This document shows, piece by piece, positions 45,579-56,900 of a DNA stretch of 64,000 nucleotides. The notes under the pieces were generated by a model. That model made no database searches. It was not told where the DNA came from and saw nothing but the letters and a program-made list of their open reading frames with translations. Position 1 is the stretch's first letter; each line of letters begins with the position of its first letter. The position numbers were made by a program, and so were the translations under genes. Origin of the DNA: an uncultured Flavobacteriaceae bacterium (GTDB taxonomy: Bacteria > Bacteroidota > Bacteroidia > Flavobacteriales > Flavobacteriaceae). The stretch is from positions 1-64,000 of the forward strand of contig CAJYAG010000002.1 of the NCBI GenBank assembly GCA_913065125.1, read 5' to 3'.

Positions 45579-45624
45579 ACAACTATTTTTAGTATTTTTA
45601 ACTCCGATGCCAATCGGCAACAAA

Positions 45625-45632
45625 CAAACTTA
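45625..45632 (-). promoter_or_regulatory. -7 promoter element for the DUF2797 gene
   Basis: The minus strand reads TAAGTTTG, a perfect TAnnTTTG. Transcription should start near 45618, giving about a 40-nt leader to the ATG at 45578. Confidence 0.6.
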
Positions 45633-45690
45633 CTATAAAAAAGCAAGTTTTAAGAATTTTGTATTCATAAATTAAAGAGAACCTAACCAA

Positions 45691-47226
45691 ATGGCATTTC
45701 CTTTCGTAAATTCAATTATTTCTTGGTTTTTAAAGAAACGAAAGCATCAAATGGAGCTATTTTTAAAATATCCCTTAGATGTTCAAGACGAATTGTTATT
45801 TAGATTATTGAATACAGCAAAAAATACAGAATTTGGTAAAGCGCATTATTTTTCATCCATTAGAGATTATACCGATTTCACAAACGCAGTTCCGATTCAG
45901 AAATATGAAAGTATTGAACCTTTAATTGAACGTTGTAGAAGAGGAGAGCAAAACCTTTTTTGGCCAACTCCAATAAAATGGTTTGCAAAATCTAGCGGAA
46001 CAACAAATGCTAAAAGTAAATTTATTCCTGTGAGTGATGAAGCGTTGGAATATTGTCATTTAAAAGCCGGAAAAGACATGTTGTGTTTGTACATCAACAA
46101 TAATGAAGACACGCAATTGTTTACAGGAAAAGGATTAAAGCTTGGCGGAAGTTCTGCTATTTATGAAGACAACAATTCGTATTTCGGAGATTTGTCTGCA
46201 ATTATCACAGAAAATCTTCCTTTTTGGGCTGATTTCAGTTCTGCTCCGAGTCAAGAAACAGCATTAATGAGCGAATGGGAAACCAAAATGGAAGCGATAA
46301 TTAATGAAACGATTCACGAAGATATTACAAGTTTAGTTGGTGTTCCAAGTTGGATGTTATTATTGTTAAATCGTGTGTTAGAAAAAACAGGAAAAGACAC
46401 TATTTTAGAAGTTTGGCCAAATTTAGAAGTGTATTTTCATGGCGGTGTAAATTTTAATCCATACAGAGAACAATACAAAAAACTGATTCCGAAGGCCGAT
46501 TTTAAATACTACGAAACCTATAATGCTTCAGAAGGTTTTTTCGGATTACAAGACAGAAATAATTCGCTAGAATTGTTGTTAATGTTAGATTACGGAATCT
46601 TTTATGAATTTATTCCGATGGATGCTTATGAAGGCGAAAACTCAACCGCTATTCCGTTATCAAAAGTAAAAAAGAACGTAAACTACGCCATGGTAATTAC
46701 TACAAATGGCGGTTTGTGGCGCTATTTAATTGGCGATACTGTAAAGTTTACATCTACAAATCCGCATCGCATAAAAATTACAGGAAGAACCAAGCATTTT
46801 ATCAATGTTTTTGGTGAAGAATTGATTATTGAAAACGCAGAAGACGCTTTAAAATTAGCCTGTAAAAAAACAAAGGCAACCATTACAGATTATACCGTTG
46901 CTCCTATTTTTATGGAAGGAAAATCTAGTGGCGGACATGAATGGTTGATTGAGTTTAAAAGAGCACCAAAAAATTTAGAATATTTTACTGAACTATTAGA
47001 CAATGCTTTAAAATCGATAAATTCTGATTACGAAGCAAAACGGTATCATAATATGACGTTGGCTTTGCCTAAAATTCATGTTGCAGAACAAGGATTATTT
47101 TACAATTGGCTAAAGCAAAAGCAGAAATTAGGTGGACAACATAAAGTGCCGAGATTGTCTAATAAAAGAGATTATCTTGAAGAATTATTAAAAATTGCTA
47201 CCAAGCAACAAAGTGCAAAATTATAA
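45691..47226 (+). CDS. GH3 auxin-responsive promoter family protein
   Basis: A 511-residue member of the GH3 family, acyl-adenylate-forming enzymes that in plants join amino acids to hormone acids. The ATP site is SSGTTNAKSKFIPVS (about 103-117). YNASEGFFGLQD and the RYLIGDTVKF motif are also typical. Bacterial members are common in Bacteroidota, and their substrates are unknown. No signal peptide. Confidence 0.92.
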   Translation: MAFPFVNSIISWFLKKRKHQMELFLKYPLDVQDELLFRLLNTAKNTEFGKAHYFSSIRDYTDFTNAVPIQKYESIEPLIERCRRGEQNLFWPTPIKWFAKSSGTTNAKSKFIPVSDEALEYCHLKAGKDMLCLYINNNEDTQLFTGKGLKLGGSSAIYEDNNSYFGDLSAIITENLPFWADFSSAPSQETALMSEWETKMEAIINETIHEDITSLVGVPSWMLLLLNRVLEKTGKDTILEVWPNLEVYFHGGVNFNPYREQYKKLIPKADFKYYETYNASEGFFGLQDRNNSLELLLMLDYGIFYEFIPMDAYEGENSTAIPLSKVKKNVNYAMVITTNGGLWRYLIGDTVKFTSTNPHRIKITGRTKHFINVFGEELIIENAEDALKLACKKTKATITDYTVAPIFMEGKSSGGHEWLIEFKRAPKNLEYFTELLDNALKSINSDYEAKRYHNMTLALPKIHVAEQGLFYNWLKQKQKLGGQHKVPRLSNKRDYLEELLKIATKQQSAKL

Positions 47227-47363
47227 TCTATTTAGTTCTTGGTAACTACAATTCTAAGGTACACTTTGTTTTATTAGTTTACTTACTTATTAAACGAATA
47301 CATTTTGAAATTGTAACAAACATCAAAATATTATTACTATTTTTATATCAAAAACCTCCAGCT

Positions 47364-49235
47364 ATGAAAAAATATATTTTAATACTAGCTTTTTTAAGCT
47401 CACTTTCTATTTATTCTCAAATAAATTTAGAAAAAGAAGTTACTTCAAAAGTAAATGAAGTTACTGTTTTTCTTGAAAGTGCTCAAATAACAAGAAAGAA
47501 AACGGTAATAATTAACAAAGGAACTACCATTTTAAGATTTACCAAACTTTCTCCTTTTATTGATGGAAAAAGCATTCAAGTTAAAACAACAAATGATGTT
47601 GAAATTCAGTCTGTAAATTTTGAGAAAAATTATTTAGATAAACAAACCAAAAGTGATGAAATAAGAAAACTTGAGACTGATTTAAAAACTATTCACAAAA
47701 AACTTGAGCTAGAAAAGACGTTGCTAAATATCAATGTAGAAGAAACTAAATTTTTACAATCTAACAGAAATATTGGAGGTAAAAACCAAACTTTAACAGC
47801 AATTAATCTTAAAAATGCTGCAACCTATTATGGAGCTAAATACAAAGCGTTAAAATTAGAAGCTTTAAAAATTAATGAACGTATAAGCTCAATCAATACA
47901 AATTTTAGCGATATTAATAACCAAATTAATAGTTTTTCAACTAAAAAAGAGTTTGCTTCTGGTGAAGCTTTAGTAAAAATAAAAACAACAAAAACAACAA
48001 CTATTCAACTTGAATTGGTGTATAATGTTGCAAATGCAGGTTGGTTTCCAACGTATGACATTAGAGTAAAAGACATTAATAGTCCGTTACATTTAGTGTA
48101 TAAAGCAAATGTAAAACAGAACACAAAAGTAGATTGGGACAATGTAAAACTGAGTTTTTCATCATCAGATCCAAGTGTTTCAAGCGAAGCGCCAGAATTA
48201 AAAACGTATTTTTTAAATTACAATTCGCTTCCACCAGTATATACAAAAAACATTAAAACTGTTTCAGGAATTGTTTCTGATAATAGCGGCGCGTTGCCAG
48301 GAGTTAGTGTTTTAATTGATGGAGCAACCATTGGAACTGAAACAAATTTTGATGGTTATTATTCTATCACAATTCCAAAAAATGCTTCAACTTTAACTTT
48401 TTCTTATTTAGGATACAGTACAGTTAAAAGAAATATTTATAGTTCTAATATAAATGTTCAAATGAAAGAAGACGCAAATGTTTTAGATGAAGTTGTTGTT
48501 ACAGGATACGGAAATGAAAAAACTCTCACTTCTGTTTTAAAGGGAAAAATTTCTGGTGTTCAAATTACTAATGATTCGAGAAAAAAAGAAAATAACTATT
48601 CAATTCCAACAAACCAAGTTTTAAATCAAACAACTGTTAATTTTGAAATTGCTTCCCCATATTCTTTAAAATCTGATAATAAGAATTATTCTGTCGGAAT
48701 GAAAACGTATGAATTAAATGTAGATTATCAATATTATAGCATTCCAAAAATTGATAAAAATGCTTTTCTTATTGCCTACGCAGACAATTGGGAAAAACTA
48801 AATTTATTGGAAGGAGAAGCTAATATTTATTTTGAAGGAACGTATATTGGTAAATCTTTATTAGACACTCGTTTTATTACTGATAAATTAAAAATCTCTT
48901 TAGGTAGAGATAAAAATATCATTGTAAACAGAGAAAAAACGAAAGATTTTACAACTAGACAATTTATTGGAAGTAAAAAACAAGAAAATAGAGCTTGGAA
49001 TATTTCAATAAAAAATAATAAATCTCAAAAAATTAGCATTTCTATTTTTGATCAAATTCCAGTTTCTACTTTAGAAGAAATTAAAGTAGAATTAGATAAA
49101 TCTAACACTGGTAAATTTAATGCAGAAAATGGAGAAATTTTATGGAGATTTGAGTTGAATCCGAGTTCTACTAAAAATTTGAATTTAAGATACTCTGTAA
49201 AATACCCAAAGGACAGAGAGTTAACTTTGGAGTAA
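47364..49235 (+). CDS. MuiA/DUF4139-family exported protein with SusC-like insert
   Basis: A 623-residue protein with a signal peptide (1-18, ending IYSQ). Domains in order: DUF4140-like N-terminal strand region (about 25-95), coiled coil (about 95-195), start of the DUF4139 region (about 203-285), an inserted carboxypeptidase-regulatory-like beta-sandwich (299-368), a TonB-box/SusC signature LDEVVVTGYG (374-383), a short plug-like piece (384-401), then the rest of the DUF4139 domain (about 416-623). The insert has the order found at SusC N-termini. Function unknown; the proteobacterial name refers to suppression of mucoidy. Confidence 0.85.
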   Translation: MKKYILILAFLSSLSIYSQINLEKEVTSKVNEVTVFLESAQITRKKTVIINKGTTILRFTKLSPFIDGKSIQVKTTNDVEIQSVNFEKNYLDKQTKSDEIRKLETDLKTIHKKLELEKTLLNINVEETKFLQSNRNIGGKNQTLTAINLKNAATYYGAKYKALKLEALKINERISSINTNFSDINNQINSFSTKKEFASGEALVKIKTTKTTTIQLELVYNVANAGWFPTYDIRVKDINSPLHLVYKANVKQNTKVDWDNVKLSFSSSDPSVSSEAPELKTYFLNYNSLPPVYTKNIKTVSGIVSDNSGALPGVSVLIDGATIGTETNFDGYYSITIPKNASTLTFSYLGYSTVKRNIYSSNINVQMKEDANVLDEVVVTGYGNEKTLTSVLKGKISGVQITNDSRKKENNYSIPTNQVLNQTTVNFEIASPYSLKSDNKNYSVGMKTYELNVDYQYYSIPKIDKNAFLIAYADNWEKLNLLEGEANIYFEGTYIGKSLLDTRFITDKLKISLGRDKNIIVNREKTKDFTTRQFIGSKKQENRAWNISIKNNKSQKISISIFDQIPVSTLEEIKVELDKSNTGKFNAENGEILWRFELNPSSTKNLNLRYSVKYPKDRELTLE

Positions 49236-49242
49236 TAAGCAA

Positions 49243-50220
49243 TTAAATTTTACGTTCCACAACGTAATCTATCATTTGAATAAGTGAATCTTTATAAGGA
49301 GATTTTGGGTAGTTTTCTAAAATAGTTAACGCTCTATTTTTGTAGTCGTTCATTTTAGCAATGGTGTATTCAATTCCTCCATTTTCTTTTACAAAAGTGA
49401 TGACTTCTTTTACGCGTTTTTTGTCTTTGTTGTGTTTTTTTACCGAATTGATAATCCAGTTTTTATCTTTTTCAGAACTATTATTTAAGGTATAAATTAA
49501 AGGCAAGGTCATTTTTTGTTCTTTGATATCGATTCCGGTAGGTTTTCCAATTTTGTCATCCGTATAATCGAACAAATCATCTTTAATTTGAAAAGCAATT
49601 CCGATACACTCACCAAACTTTCTCATTTGCTGAACCGTTTCTTGATTTGCACCAACAGAAGCTGCTCCAATTCCGCAACAAGCAGCAATTAAAGTTGCTG
49701 TTTTCTTACGGATTATTTCAAAATACACCTCTTCGGTAATATCTAATTTACGTGCTTTTTCTATTTGCAATAATTCGCCTTCACTCATTTCTCGAACCGC
49801 GATAGAAATCAATTTTAGCAAATCAAAATCTTCATTATCAATAGAAAGCAATAATCCTTTAGACAATAAAAAATCGCCTACTAAAACAGCAATTTTATTT
49901 TTCCAAAGTGCATTTACAGAGAAAAAACCTCTTCTTCTATTGCTATCATCAACAACATCATCATGTACCAAAGTAGCAGTATGAATCAATTCTACAACAG
50001 AAGCTCCACGATATGTCCGTTCATCAAACCCCCCTTCAGAAACCATTTTTGCGACTAAAAAAACAAACATCGGACGCATTTGTTTTCCTTTTCTACGAAC
50101 AATATAATAGGTAATTCTGTTTAGCAACGGAACTTTAGTCAGCATCGATTCTTTGAACTTCTCTTCAAAGAGTTCCATTTCGTTTTTAATAGGAAGTTTT
50201 ATTTGCTCTACAGGTTTCAT
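49243..50220 (-). CDS. Polyprenyl diphosphate synthase
   Basis: A trans-prenyltransferase of 325 residues that builds long isoprenoid chains, probably the side chain of menaquinone. The first aspartate-rich motif is HDDVVDD (86-92), and the second lies in QIKDDLFDYTDD. KGKQMRP (45-51) and the GKPTGIDIKEQK motif are typical. Chain length cannot be read by eye. Its start is followed upstream by a dispersed palindrome. Confidence 0.94.
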   Translation of the reverse strand: MKPVEQIKLPIKNEMELFEEKFKESMLTKVPLLNRITYYIVRRKGKQMRPMFVFLVAKMVSEGGFDERTYRGASVVELIHTATLVHDDVVDDSNRRRGFFSVNALWKNKIAVLVGDFLLSKGLLLSIDNEDFDLLKLISIAVREMSEGELLQIEKARKLDITEEVYFEIIRKKTATLIAACCGIGAASVGANQETVQQMRKFGECIGIAFQIKDDLFDYTDDKIGKPTGIDIKEQKMTLPLIYTLNNSSEKDKNWIINSVKKHNKDKKRVKEVITFVKENGGIEYTIAKMNDYKNRALTILENYPKSPYKDSLIQMIDYVVERKI

Positions 50221-50237
50221 CGATTATTCATGTCTCC

Positions 50238-50253
50238 TCGAGCGGAGTCGAGA
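50238..50253. repeat. Dispersed palindrome, single arm, upstream of polyprenyl synthase
   Basis: TCGAGCGGAGTCGAGA is the exact complement of the core arm seen at 6987-7002 and 26547-26562. It lies 18 bp upstream of the polyprenyl synthase ATG. The remainder of the spacer to 50379 holds no clear signal. Confidence 0.8.
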
Positions 50254-50379
50254 GGTCTATATTTTAAAATCAAAAGTAAGGAAATTTTCTATCATAAGAA
50301 GTTCTCGAAAACTTCGTTTGCTACTTTCAATCAAAATATATTTTGATTTCAGTAATGCTCGAACAGCCCCATAATTTCT

Positions 50380-51417
50380 CTATGATTTATTTGCCAATTG
50401 GCCACATGCCGCATCAATGTCTTTTCCACGAGAACGACGCACATTTACTACAATTCCGTGCATTTCTAAATTAGAAATATAATTGTTAATTGCTTGCGGA
50501 CTTGCTTGTTGAAACTCGCCATCATCAATCGGGTTGTATTCTATCAAATTGACTTTACACGGCACGTAACTACAGAATTTAATCAATGCTTCAATGTCTT
50601 CTTTTCGGTCGTTAATTCCACCCCAAACAACATATTCGTAGGTAATTCTCCGTTGCGTTTTTTCGTACCAATATTCTAAGGATTCTTTTAAATCTTTCAA
50701 TGGAAACGTTGCATTAAATGGCATTATAGAAGTCCTTACCTCATCAATTGCAGAATGCAAAGAAACTGCTAAATTAAATTTCACTTCATCATCCGCCATT
50801 TTTTTAATGATTTTTGGCACACCAGAAGTAGAAACGGTTATTCTTTTTGGCGACATTCCCAATCCTTCTGGGGAAGTGATTTTTTCAATCGATTTGATCA
50901 CATTATTGTAATTCATCAATGGTTCTCCCATTCCCATAAACACAATATTCGATAATTTATGATTGTAATACAACAAACTTTCTTTGTTGATGGCTGCTAC
51001 TTGGTCGTAAATTTCATCCGCATTTAAGTTCCGCATTCTCTTTAAACGCGATGTTGCACAAAACTTGCAATCTAAACTACAACCAACTTGACTAGAAACA
51101 CAAGCTGTTGTTCTTGTATCTGTAGGAATCAATACAGATTCTACCACCAAACCATCGTGTAAACGAACGGCGTTTTTTACGGTTCCGTCTTTACTTCGCT
51201 GAATATTATCAACTTCAATATGATTGATAACAAAGTTGTCTTGCAACATTTCTCTTGTTTCTAAAGAGATATTTGTCATGTCTTCAAAAGAATGCACCAC
51301 TTTTCCCCACAACCATTCATAAACTTGATTTCCACGAAAAGCTTTATCTCCGTTTTCTACAAAAAAGTCTCTTAATTGATCTTTGGTTAATGCGCGTATG
51401 TCTTTCTTTTTTTTCAC
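50380..51417 (-). CDS. rlmN: 23S rRNA/tRNA adenine-C2 methyltransferase RlmN
   Basis: A radical SAM methyltransferase of 345 residues that methylates A2503 of 23S rRNA and A37 of some tRNAs. The cluster motif is C113-x3-C117-x2-C120 (CSLDCKFC). The methyl-carrying Cys is probably C338 in DAACGQLA. MGMGEPLMNYNNV is a family signature. It belongs to a loose minus-strand run with queA and aroA. Confidence 0.95.
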   Translation of the reverse strand: MKKKKDIRALTKDQLRDFFVENGDKAFRGNQVYEWLWGKVVHSFEDMTNISLETREMLQDNFVINHIEVDNIQRSKDGTVKNAVRLHDGLVVESVLIPTDTRTTACVSSQVGCSLDCKFCATSRLKRMRNLNADEIYDQVAAINKESLLYYNHKLSNIVFMGMGEPLMNYNNVIKSIEKITSPEGLGMSPKRITVSTSGVPKIIKKMADDEVKFNLAVSLHSAIDEVRTSIMPFNATFPLKDLKESLEYWYEKTQRRITYEYVVWGGINDRKEDIEALIKFCSYVPCKVNLIEYNPIDDGEFQQASPQAINNYISNLEMHGIVVNVRRSRGKDIDAACGQLANKS

Positions 51418-51506
51418 ACTAAAAGTTTAAGTTGTAAAGTTAAATTAAAAAACTGGTAGCTTAAAAAGTACCAGTTTTTCAATTCTTGAATTTTTAAATA
51501 TTCAAA

Positions 51507-52556
51507 TTATATAATCAACATAGCATCTCCGTAAGAAGAGAAGTTGTATTTTTCTTTAATTGCTACTTCGTATGCTTCCATTACAAAATCGTAACCACCA
51601 AAAGCGGCAGCTTGCATTAATAACGTAGATTTAGATTTGTGGAAGTTTGTAATCATACAATTTGCAATGCTAAAATCGTACGGAGGAAAAATAAATTTAT
51701 TTGTCCAACCTTCAAAAGCATTTAATCTTCCGTTTGATGATACTGAAGATTCAATTGTACGCATTACTGTTGTACCAACAGCACAAACTCTTTTTTTATT
51801 ATTTAAAGCGTCGTTTATTCTTTTTGATGTTTCATTAGAAATAATAATTTGCTCAGAATCCATTTTATGTTTCGATAAGTCTTCAACTTCAACTGGAGCA
51901 AAAGTTCCTAAACCAACATGTAAGGTAACTTCAGAAAAATCTACACCTTTAATTTCTAAACGCTTCATTAAATGTTTAGAAAAATGTAATCCTGCTGATG
52001 GCGCTGCAACAGCCCCTTCGTGTTTTGCATAAATTGTTTGATAGCGTTCTGTATCAGATTCTTCAACAGGTCTGTCTATCTCTTTTGGCAATGGAGTTTG
52101 TCCTAATTCCAATAATTTTACTCTAAATTCTTCATAAGAACCATCAAATAAAAATCGTAAAGTTCTACCTCTAGAAGTTGTATTGTCAATTACTTCTGCA
52201 ACTAAACTATCATCTTCTCCAAAAAACAATTTGTTTCCAATTCTAATTTTTCTTGCTGGATCTACTAAAACATCCCACAATCTGTTTTCTTGATTTAATT
52301 CTCTTAGCAAAAACACTTCGATACGTGCTCCGGTTTTTTCTTTATTTCCAAACATTCTAGCCGGAAATACTTTTGTATTATTCAAAACCATCACATCACC
52401 TTCATCAAAATAATCAATCAGGTCTTTAAATCTTTTGTGTTCTATCGTTTGTTCTTTTCTGTTTAACACCATTAAACGAGATTCGTCTCTGTGTTCTGCT
52501 GGAAATTTTGCCAATAATTCATTTGGCAATTCAATATTAAAATTCGATAATTTCAT
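51507..52556 (-). CDS. queA: tRNA preQ1(34) S-adenosylmethionine ribosyltransferase-isomerase QueA
   Basis: It transfers the ribosyl part of SAM to preQ1 in tRNA and isomerises it to epoxyqueuosine. [13 protein letters not shown] (19-31), [12 protein letters not shown] and GLHFSKHLM are typical, as is [10 protein letters not shown]. Its 349 residues are normal. It has its own complete promoter. The YhhQ-type precursor transporter at 30251 works in the same pathway. Confidence 0.96.
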   Translation of the reverse strand: MKLSNFNIELPNELLAKFPAEHRDESRLMVLNRKEQTIEHKRFKDLIDYFDEGDVMVLNNTKVFPARMFGNKEKTGARIEVFLLRELNQENRLWDVLVDPARKIRIGNKLFFGEDDSLVAEVIDNTTSRGRTLRFLFDGSYEEFRVKLLELGQTPLPKEIDRPVEESDTERYQTIYAKHEGAVAAPSAGLHFSKHLMKRLEIKGVDFSEVTLHVGLGTFAPVEVEDLSKHKMDSEQIIISNETSKRINDALNNKKRVCAVGTTVMRTIESSVSSNGRLNAFEGWTNKFIFPPYDFSIANCMITNFHKSKSTLLMQAAAFGGYDFVMEAYEVAIKEKYNFSSYGDAMLII

Positions 52557-52581
52557 GTGCTTATTTTTCTAAGAATGCTGG

Positions 52582-52613
52582 CAAATATACGACATCGAAA
52601 TAGGCGTTGTCAA
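52582..52613 (-). promoter_or_regulatory. Complete promoter for queA
   Basis: On the minus strand TTG (52613-52611) and TATATTTG (52589-52582) are 21 bp apart. Transcription should begin near 52576, giving a leader of about 20 nt before the queA ATG. Confidence 0.7.
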
Positions 52614-52630
52614 GTGTTTTGCTGTTTAAT

Positions 52631-53869
52631 TTAATTTGAGTCTATTTGAAAACCTATTTGTTGCATGTCTTTCCAAAAATTTCGATATGACTTGGTTACC
52701 ACATTTGCATCTAAAATGGTGATTGGTACTTTGATTGCTAACGGAGCAAAAGCCATTGCCATTCTATGATCTTTGTAAGTTTCTATTGCAATATTCGAGT
52801 TGATTTTTGTAGATTTTTTCAGCGTTAAACTTTCATTTGTTACAGAAATAGTTGCGCCTAATTTTATCAATTCGTTTTCTAAAGCAACCAATCTGTCTGT
52901 TTCTTTAATTTTTAAGGTATGCAAACCTGTTAACTCACAAGAAACTCCCAATCCGAAACAAGTAACAGCAATTGTTTGCGCAATGTCTGGAGCGTTACTC
53001 AAATTAACTTCTAAATGAGATTTCTCGACTTTGCTCGAAATGACATTCGTTTTTTCAAGTACAATTGAGTCTTCTTTAAAAGTAGTTGTAACTCCAAAAT
53101 GTTGATAAATTTCTTCCAAGCAAGAATCGCCTTGCAAACTATTTTCTTTGTAAGATGATAATTTGATTTCTGAGCCAATAGCACTCAAAGCAATAAGGCT
53201 ATAAAAATACGATGCAGAACTCCAATCAGATTCTACAATTATCTTTTTTGTTATTGATGAGTGAAAAGGTTTTATGATGATTTTATCTTCTACAAAACTT
53301 GCTTCAATTCCGAGTTCTTGCAATAAAATTAACGTCATGTTTATATACGGAACAGAAGTAATTTTACCTAACAACTCAATTTCTATACCATTTGGTAAAC
53401 TCGAAGCAATTAACATTAAAGAAGAAATATATTGACTGCTCACATTTCCATTTATTTGAACTTTATCTTTAGTCAATTTCGTTCCTTTTATACGAATTGG
53501 TGGATACCCTATTTTATCTTCATAAGAAATGGTTGCGCCCAAATCTAGCAACGCATTTACCAAAATTTCAATCGGTCTATTTTGCATTCTTTCAGAACCC
53601 GTTAAAACAACTTCTCTACCTTCTTTGATCGAAAAATAGGAAGTTAAAAAACGCATAGCCGTTCCGGCATGACCAATGTCAATGGTTTCAACCGTAGAGT
53701 TTAATGCTTTTTCTAAATACTTAGAATCATCAGAGTCTGAAACATTTTCTATTACTAAACCATCAATTAGTTGTTGCAAAATCAACAATCTATTAGATTC
53801 ACTTTTAGAACCAGAAATTGCAATTTCTGCATTCAATTTTCTCTTATTTGTTGATAGATTAAAAATCAA
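52631..53869 (-). CDS. aroA: 3-phosphoshikimate 1-carboxyvinyltransferase (EPSP synthase) AroA
   Basis: The sixth step of the shikimate pathway: PEP plus shikimate 3-phosphate gives EPSP. The N-terminal substrate motif is SGSKSESNRLL; GHAGTAMRFLTS binds PEP (normally NAGTxxR); DHRMAMAFAPLA is the C-terminal signature. Its 412 residues are normal. The only start giving the full N-terminus is TTG at 53869; no in-frame ATG precedes the first motif. A decayed dispersed palindrome is read in frame at VEKSHLEV. Confidence 0.93.
   Translation of the reverse strand: MIFNLSTNKRKLNAEIAISGSKSESNRLLILQQLIDGLVIENVSDSDDSKYLEKALNSTVETIDIGHAGTAMRFLTSYFSIKEGREVVLTGSERMQNRPIEILVNALLDLGATISYEDKIGYPPIRIKGTKLTKDKVQINGNVSSQYISSLMLIASSLPNGIEIELLGKITSVPYINMTLILLQELGIEASFVEDKIIIKPFHSSITKKIIVESDWSSASYFYSLIALSAIGSEIKLSSYKENSLQGDSCLEEIYQHFGVTTTFKEDSIVLEKTNVISSKVEKSHLEVNLSNAPDIAQTIAVTCFGLGVSCELTGLHTLKIKETDRLVALENELIKLGATISVTNESLTLKKSTKINSNIAIETYKDHRMAMAFAPLAIKVPITILDANVVTKSYRNFWKDMQQIGFQIDSN
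53021..53044. repeat. Decayed dispersed palindrome inside aroA
   Basis: TTTCTCGACTTTGCTCGAAA followed by TGAC differs from the core CTCGACTCCGCTCGAG at a few positions. It is in frame with aroA and encodes part of SSKVEKSHLE, between two conserved blocks. Confidence 0.6.
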
Positions 53870-53924
53870 TATTGTATTCGTTAAAAATTTGTAATTTTAG
53901 AAACCATTAATCAAACTAATATTT

Positions 53925-56900
53925 ATGAAAAACTTAATTTTATCAGTGGCGATACTTCTTATTGCTACTAGCCACAAAGTTAATGCACAAAAGAATACTA
54001 CCAAATTTTCTGAAGAAAATTATAGCGCAATAAAATGGCGAAACATCGGTCCTTTTAGGGGTGGAAGAAGTGCTGCTGTAACTGGGGTTTCTGGGAAATC
54101 AAATTTATTTTATATGGGTTCAACTGGTGGTGGAGTATGGAAAACTACAGATGCAGGAAATTCCTGGTCCAATATTTCTGATGGTTTTTTTGGCGGTTCA
54201 GTTGGCTCGGTTGCTGTTAGCGAATGGGACAACAATGTTATTTATGTAGGAAACGGAGAAAAAACAGTAAGAGGAAATGTTTCTTCTGGAGACGGAATTT
54301 GGAAAACAGTTGATGCAGGAAAAACATGGAAACATATGGGATTGTCAAATTCTAGACACATTCCAAGAATTAGAATTCATCCTAAAAATGCAGATATTGT
54401 GTATGCCGGAGTAATGGGAGATTTATACAAATCTACTGACGAACGTGGTGTGTATAAATCTATAGACGGAGGAGAAACCTGGAAAAAAGTATTATTTGCA
54501 AATAAAGATGCAGGTGTAATTGATTTGATTATTGACCCAAATAATGCGCGCGTTTTATACGCAACTACTTGGAATGTTAGAAGAACACCTTATAGTTTAT
54601 CTAGTGGTGGCGATGGTTCTGCATTATGGAAGAGTACAGATGGTGGAGAAACTTGGAATAACATTTCAGAAAACAAAGGTTTACCAAAAGGGATATGGGG
54701 AATTAGCGGTGTTACCGTTTCTCCAGTAAATTCTGATTTTGTTTGGTTATTAGTAGAAAACAAAGACGGTGGGGTTTATAAATCTGAAGACGCAGGAAAA
54801 ACTTGGAAATTAATAAATAACGAACGTAAATTAAGACAAAGAGCTTGGTATTATACCCGTTTATATGCAGACACAAAAGACGAAAATAGTATTTATGTTT
54901 TAAATGTTAACTATCATAAATCTACTGATGGAGGGAAATCGTATAAAACATTTAATGCTCCACATGGAGATCATCATGATTTATGGATTGCTCCAGAAGA
55001 CAATCAACGAATGATAATTGGCGATGATGGTGGTGCTCAAATTTCTTTTGATGCAGGAATCAATTGGTCAACCATGAACAATCAACCTACAGCACAATTT
55101 TATAGAGTTGTAACCGATAATCATTTTCCGTATCGAATTTATGGTGCACAACAAGACAATTCGACCGTACGGATTTCGCATAGAACCGGAGGGAGGTTTA
55201 TTACGGATAGAGATTGGGAATCGACTGCAGGTGGAGAAAGTGCTCACATAGCAATTGATCCAAATAATAATGATATTGTATATGGTGGAAGTTATGGCGG
55301 TTTTTTAACTCGAAAAAATCATAAAACTGGTGAAGCTAGAGCAATTAATGTTTGGCCAGATGATCCGATGGGGCACGGAGCTGAAGATTTTAAATATCGT
55401 TTTCAATGGAATTTTCCTGTGCTATTTTCTCCAAATCAAAAGAACAAATTATATGCTGCATCAAATCATTTACATGTAACCTATAACGAAGGGCAATCTT
55501 GGGAATTAATCAGTCCAGATTTAACAAGAAACGATCCTAAAACTTTAGGCCCTTCTGGTGGGCCAATTACCAAAGACAATACTGGAGTAGAATATTACGG
55601 AACTATTTTTGCTGTTGCAGAATCTCCAACAGAAAAAAATCTAATTTGGACAGGTTCTGATGATGGATTGGTTCATGTAACTAGAGATGGCGGAAAAAAT
55701 TGGAAAAATGTAACGCCTAAAAAGATGCCAGAGTGGATGATGATAAATTCTATTGAAGTAAATCCGTTTGAAAAAGGGAGTGTTTATATTGTAGGGACAA
55801 AATACAAATCTGGCGATTACAAACCATATATCTACAAAACAGAAAACTACGGAAAATCATGGAAATTAATTGTAAACGGTATTGAAAGTGAAGATTTCAC
55901 AAGAACTTTAAGAGCTGATCCAAAACGTAAAGGCTTATTGTACGCAGGAACAGAAAGAGGAATGTATATTTCGTTTAACGATGGTGCTAATTGGGAAAAA
56001 TTTCAATTGAATTTACCAATTGTTCCGATAACAGACTTGGCGATTAAAGACGATAATTTAATTGCTGCAACTCAAGGTAGATCTTTTTGGATGATTGATG
56101 ATTTAACACCAATTCATCAATTAACAACAAATTTAACGAAAGAAAAAGTAACCTTATTTACGCCAAAAGCTAGTTATCAATTAAGTGGCGGAAATGGTAG
56201 AACTTCAAAAACCGAAGGAACAAATCACCCTGGTGGAGTTGCGGTGTATTTTAATGTGAATGAATTTTCTAAAAAAGATACCATTTCATTATCCTTTTAT
56301 GATGCTTCTAAAAAAGTGATTCAGAAATTCAGTTCGCATCCAAACGCAAAAGAAAACGAGAAAAAGCTATCCGTTAAAAAAGGTAGCAATGTTTTTTATT
56401 GGAACATGATGTATCCTGATGCAACAAAAGTAAAAGGAATGATTTTATGGTGGGCTTCTTTAAACGGTCCAATGGCATTACCAGGGAATTACATAGTTGG
56501 TTTAACTGCAAATAAAACTACTTTAGAAAAACCATTTACTATTTTAAAGAATCCTGTTTCCGAAAATTCTTTGGCGGATATGAAATTACAATTCGATTTC
56601 ATCAATGACATCAATACTAAAATTTCAGAGATTCATAAAGCTTTGATAAATGTTGGTAACGTAAAAGCGCAGATTAAAACGTTAAAAAGCTCAATTAAAG
56701 AGAAACAAAAACACAAAGAGTTATTGTCTTTTGCTGATGAGTTGACAAAAAAAATTACAATAATTGAAACTACATTATATCAAACAAAAAGTAAAAGTGG
56801 TCAAGATCCATTGAACTTTCCGATACGATTAAATAATAAATTAGCGCATTTAAATTCGCTCACAAGAATGGGAACTTACAAACCAACTGATCAAGCAATT

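Noticed and set aside
45579..45623. TTG start at 45623 for the DUF2797 protein
   Set aside because: It lies at or before the predicted transcription start; the ATG at 45578 agrees with the family start.
51637..52032. 131-codon plus-strand frame opposite queA
   Set aside because: It is antisense to conserved queA sequence with no promoter, domain or start signal.
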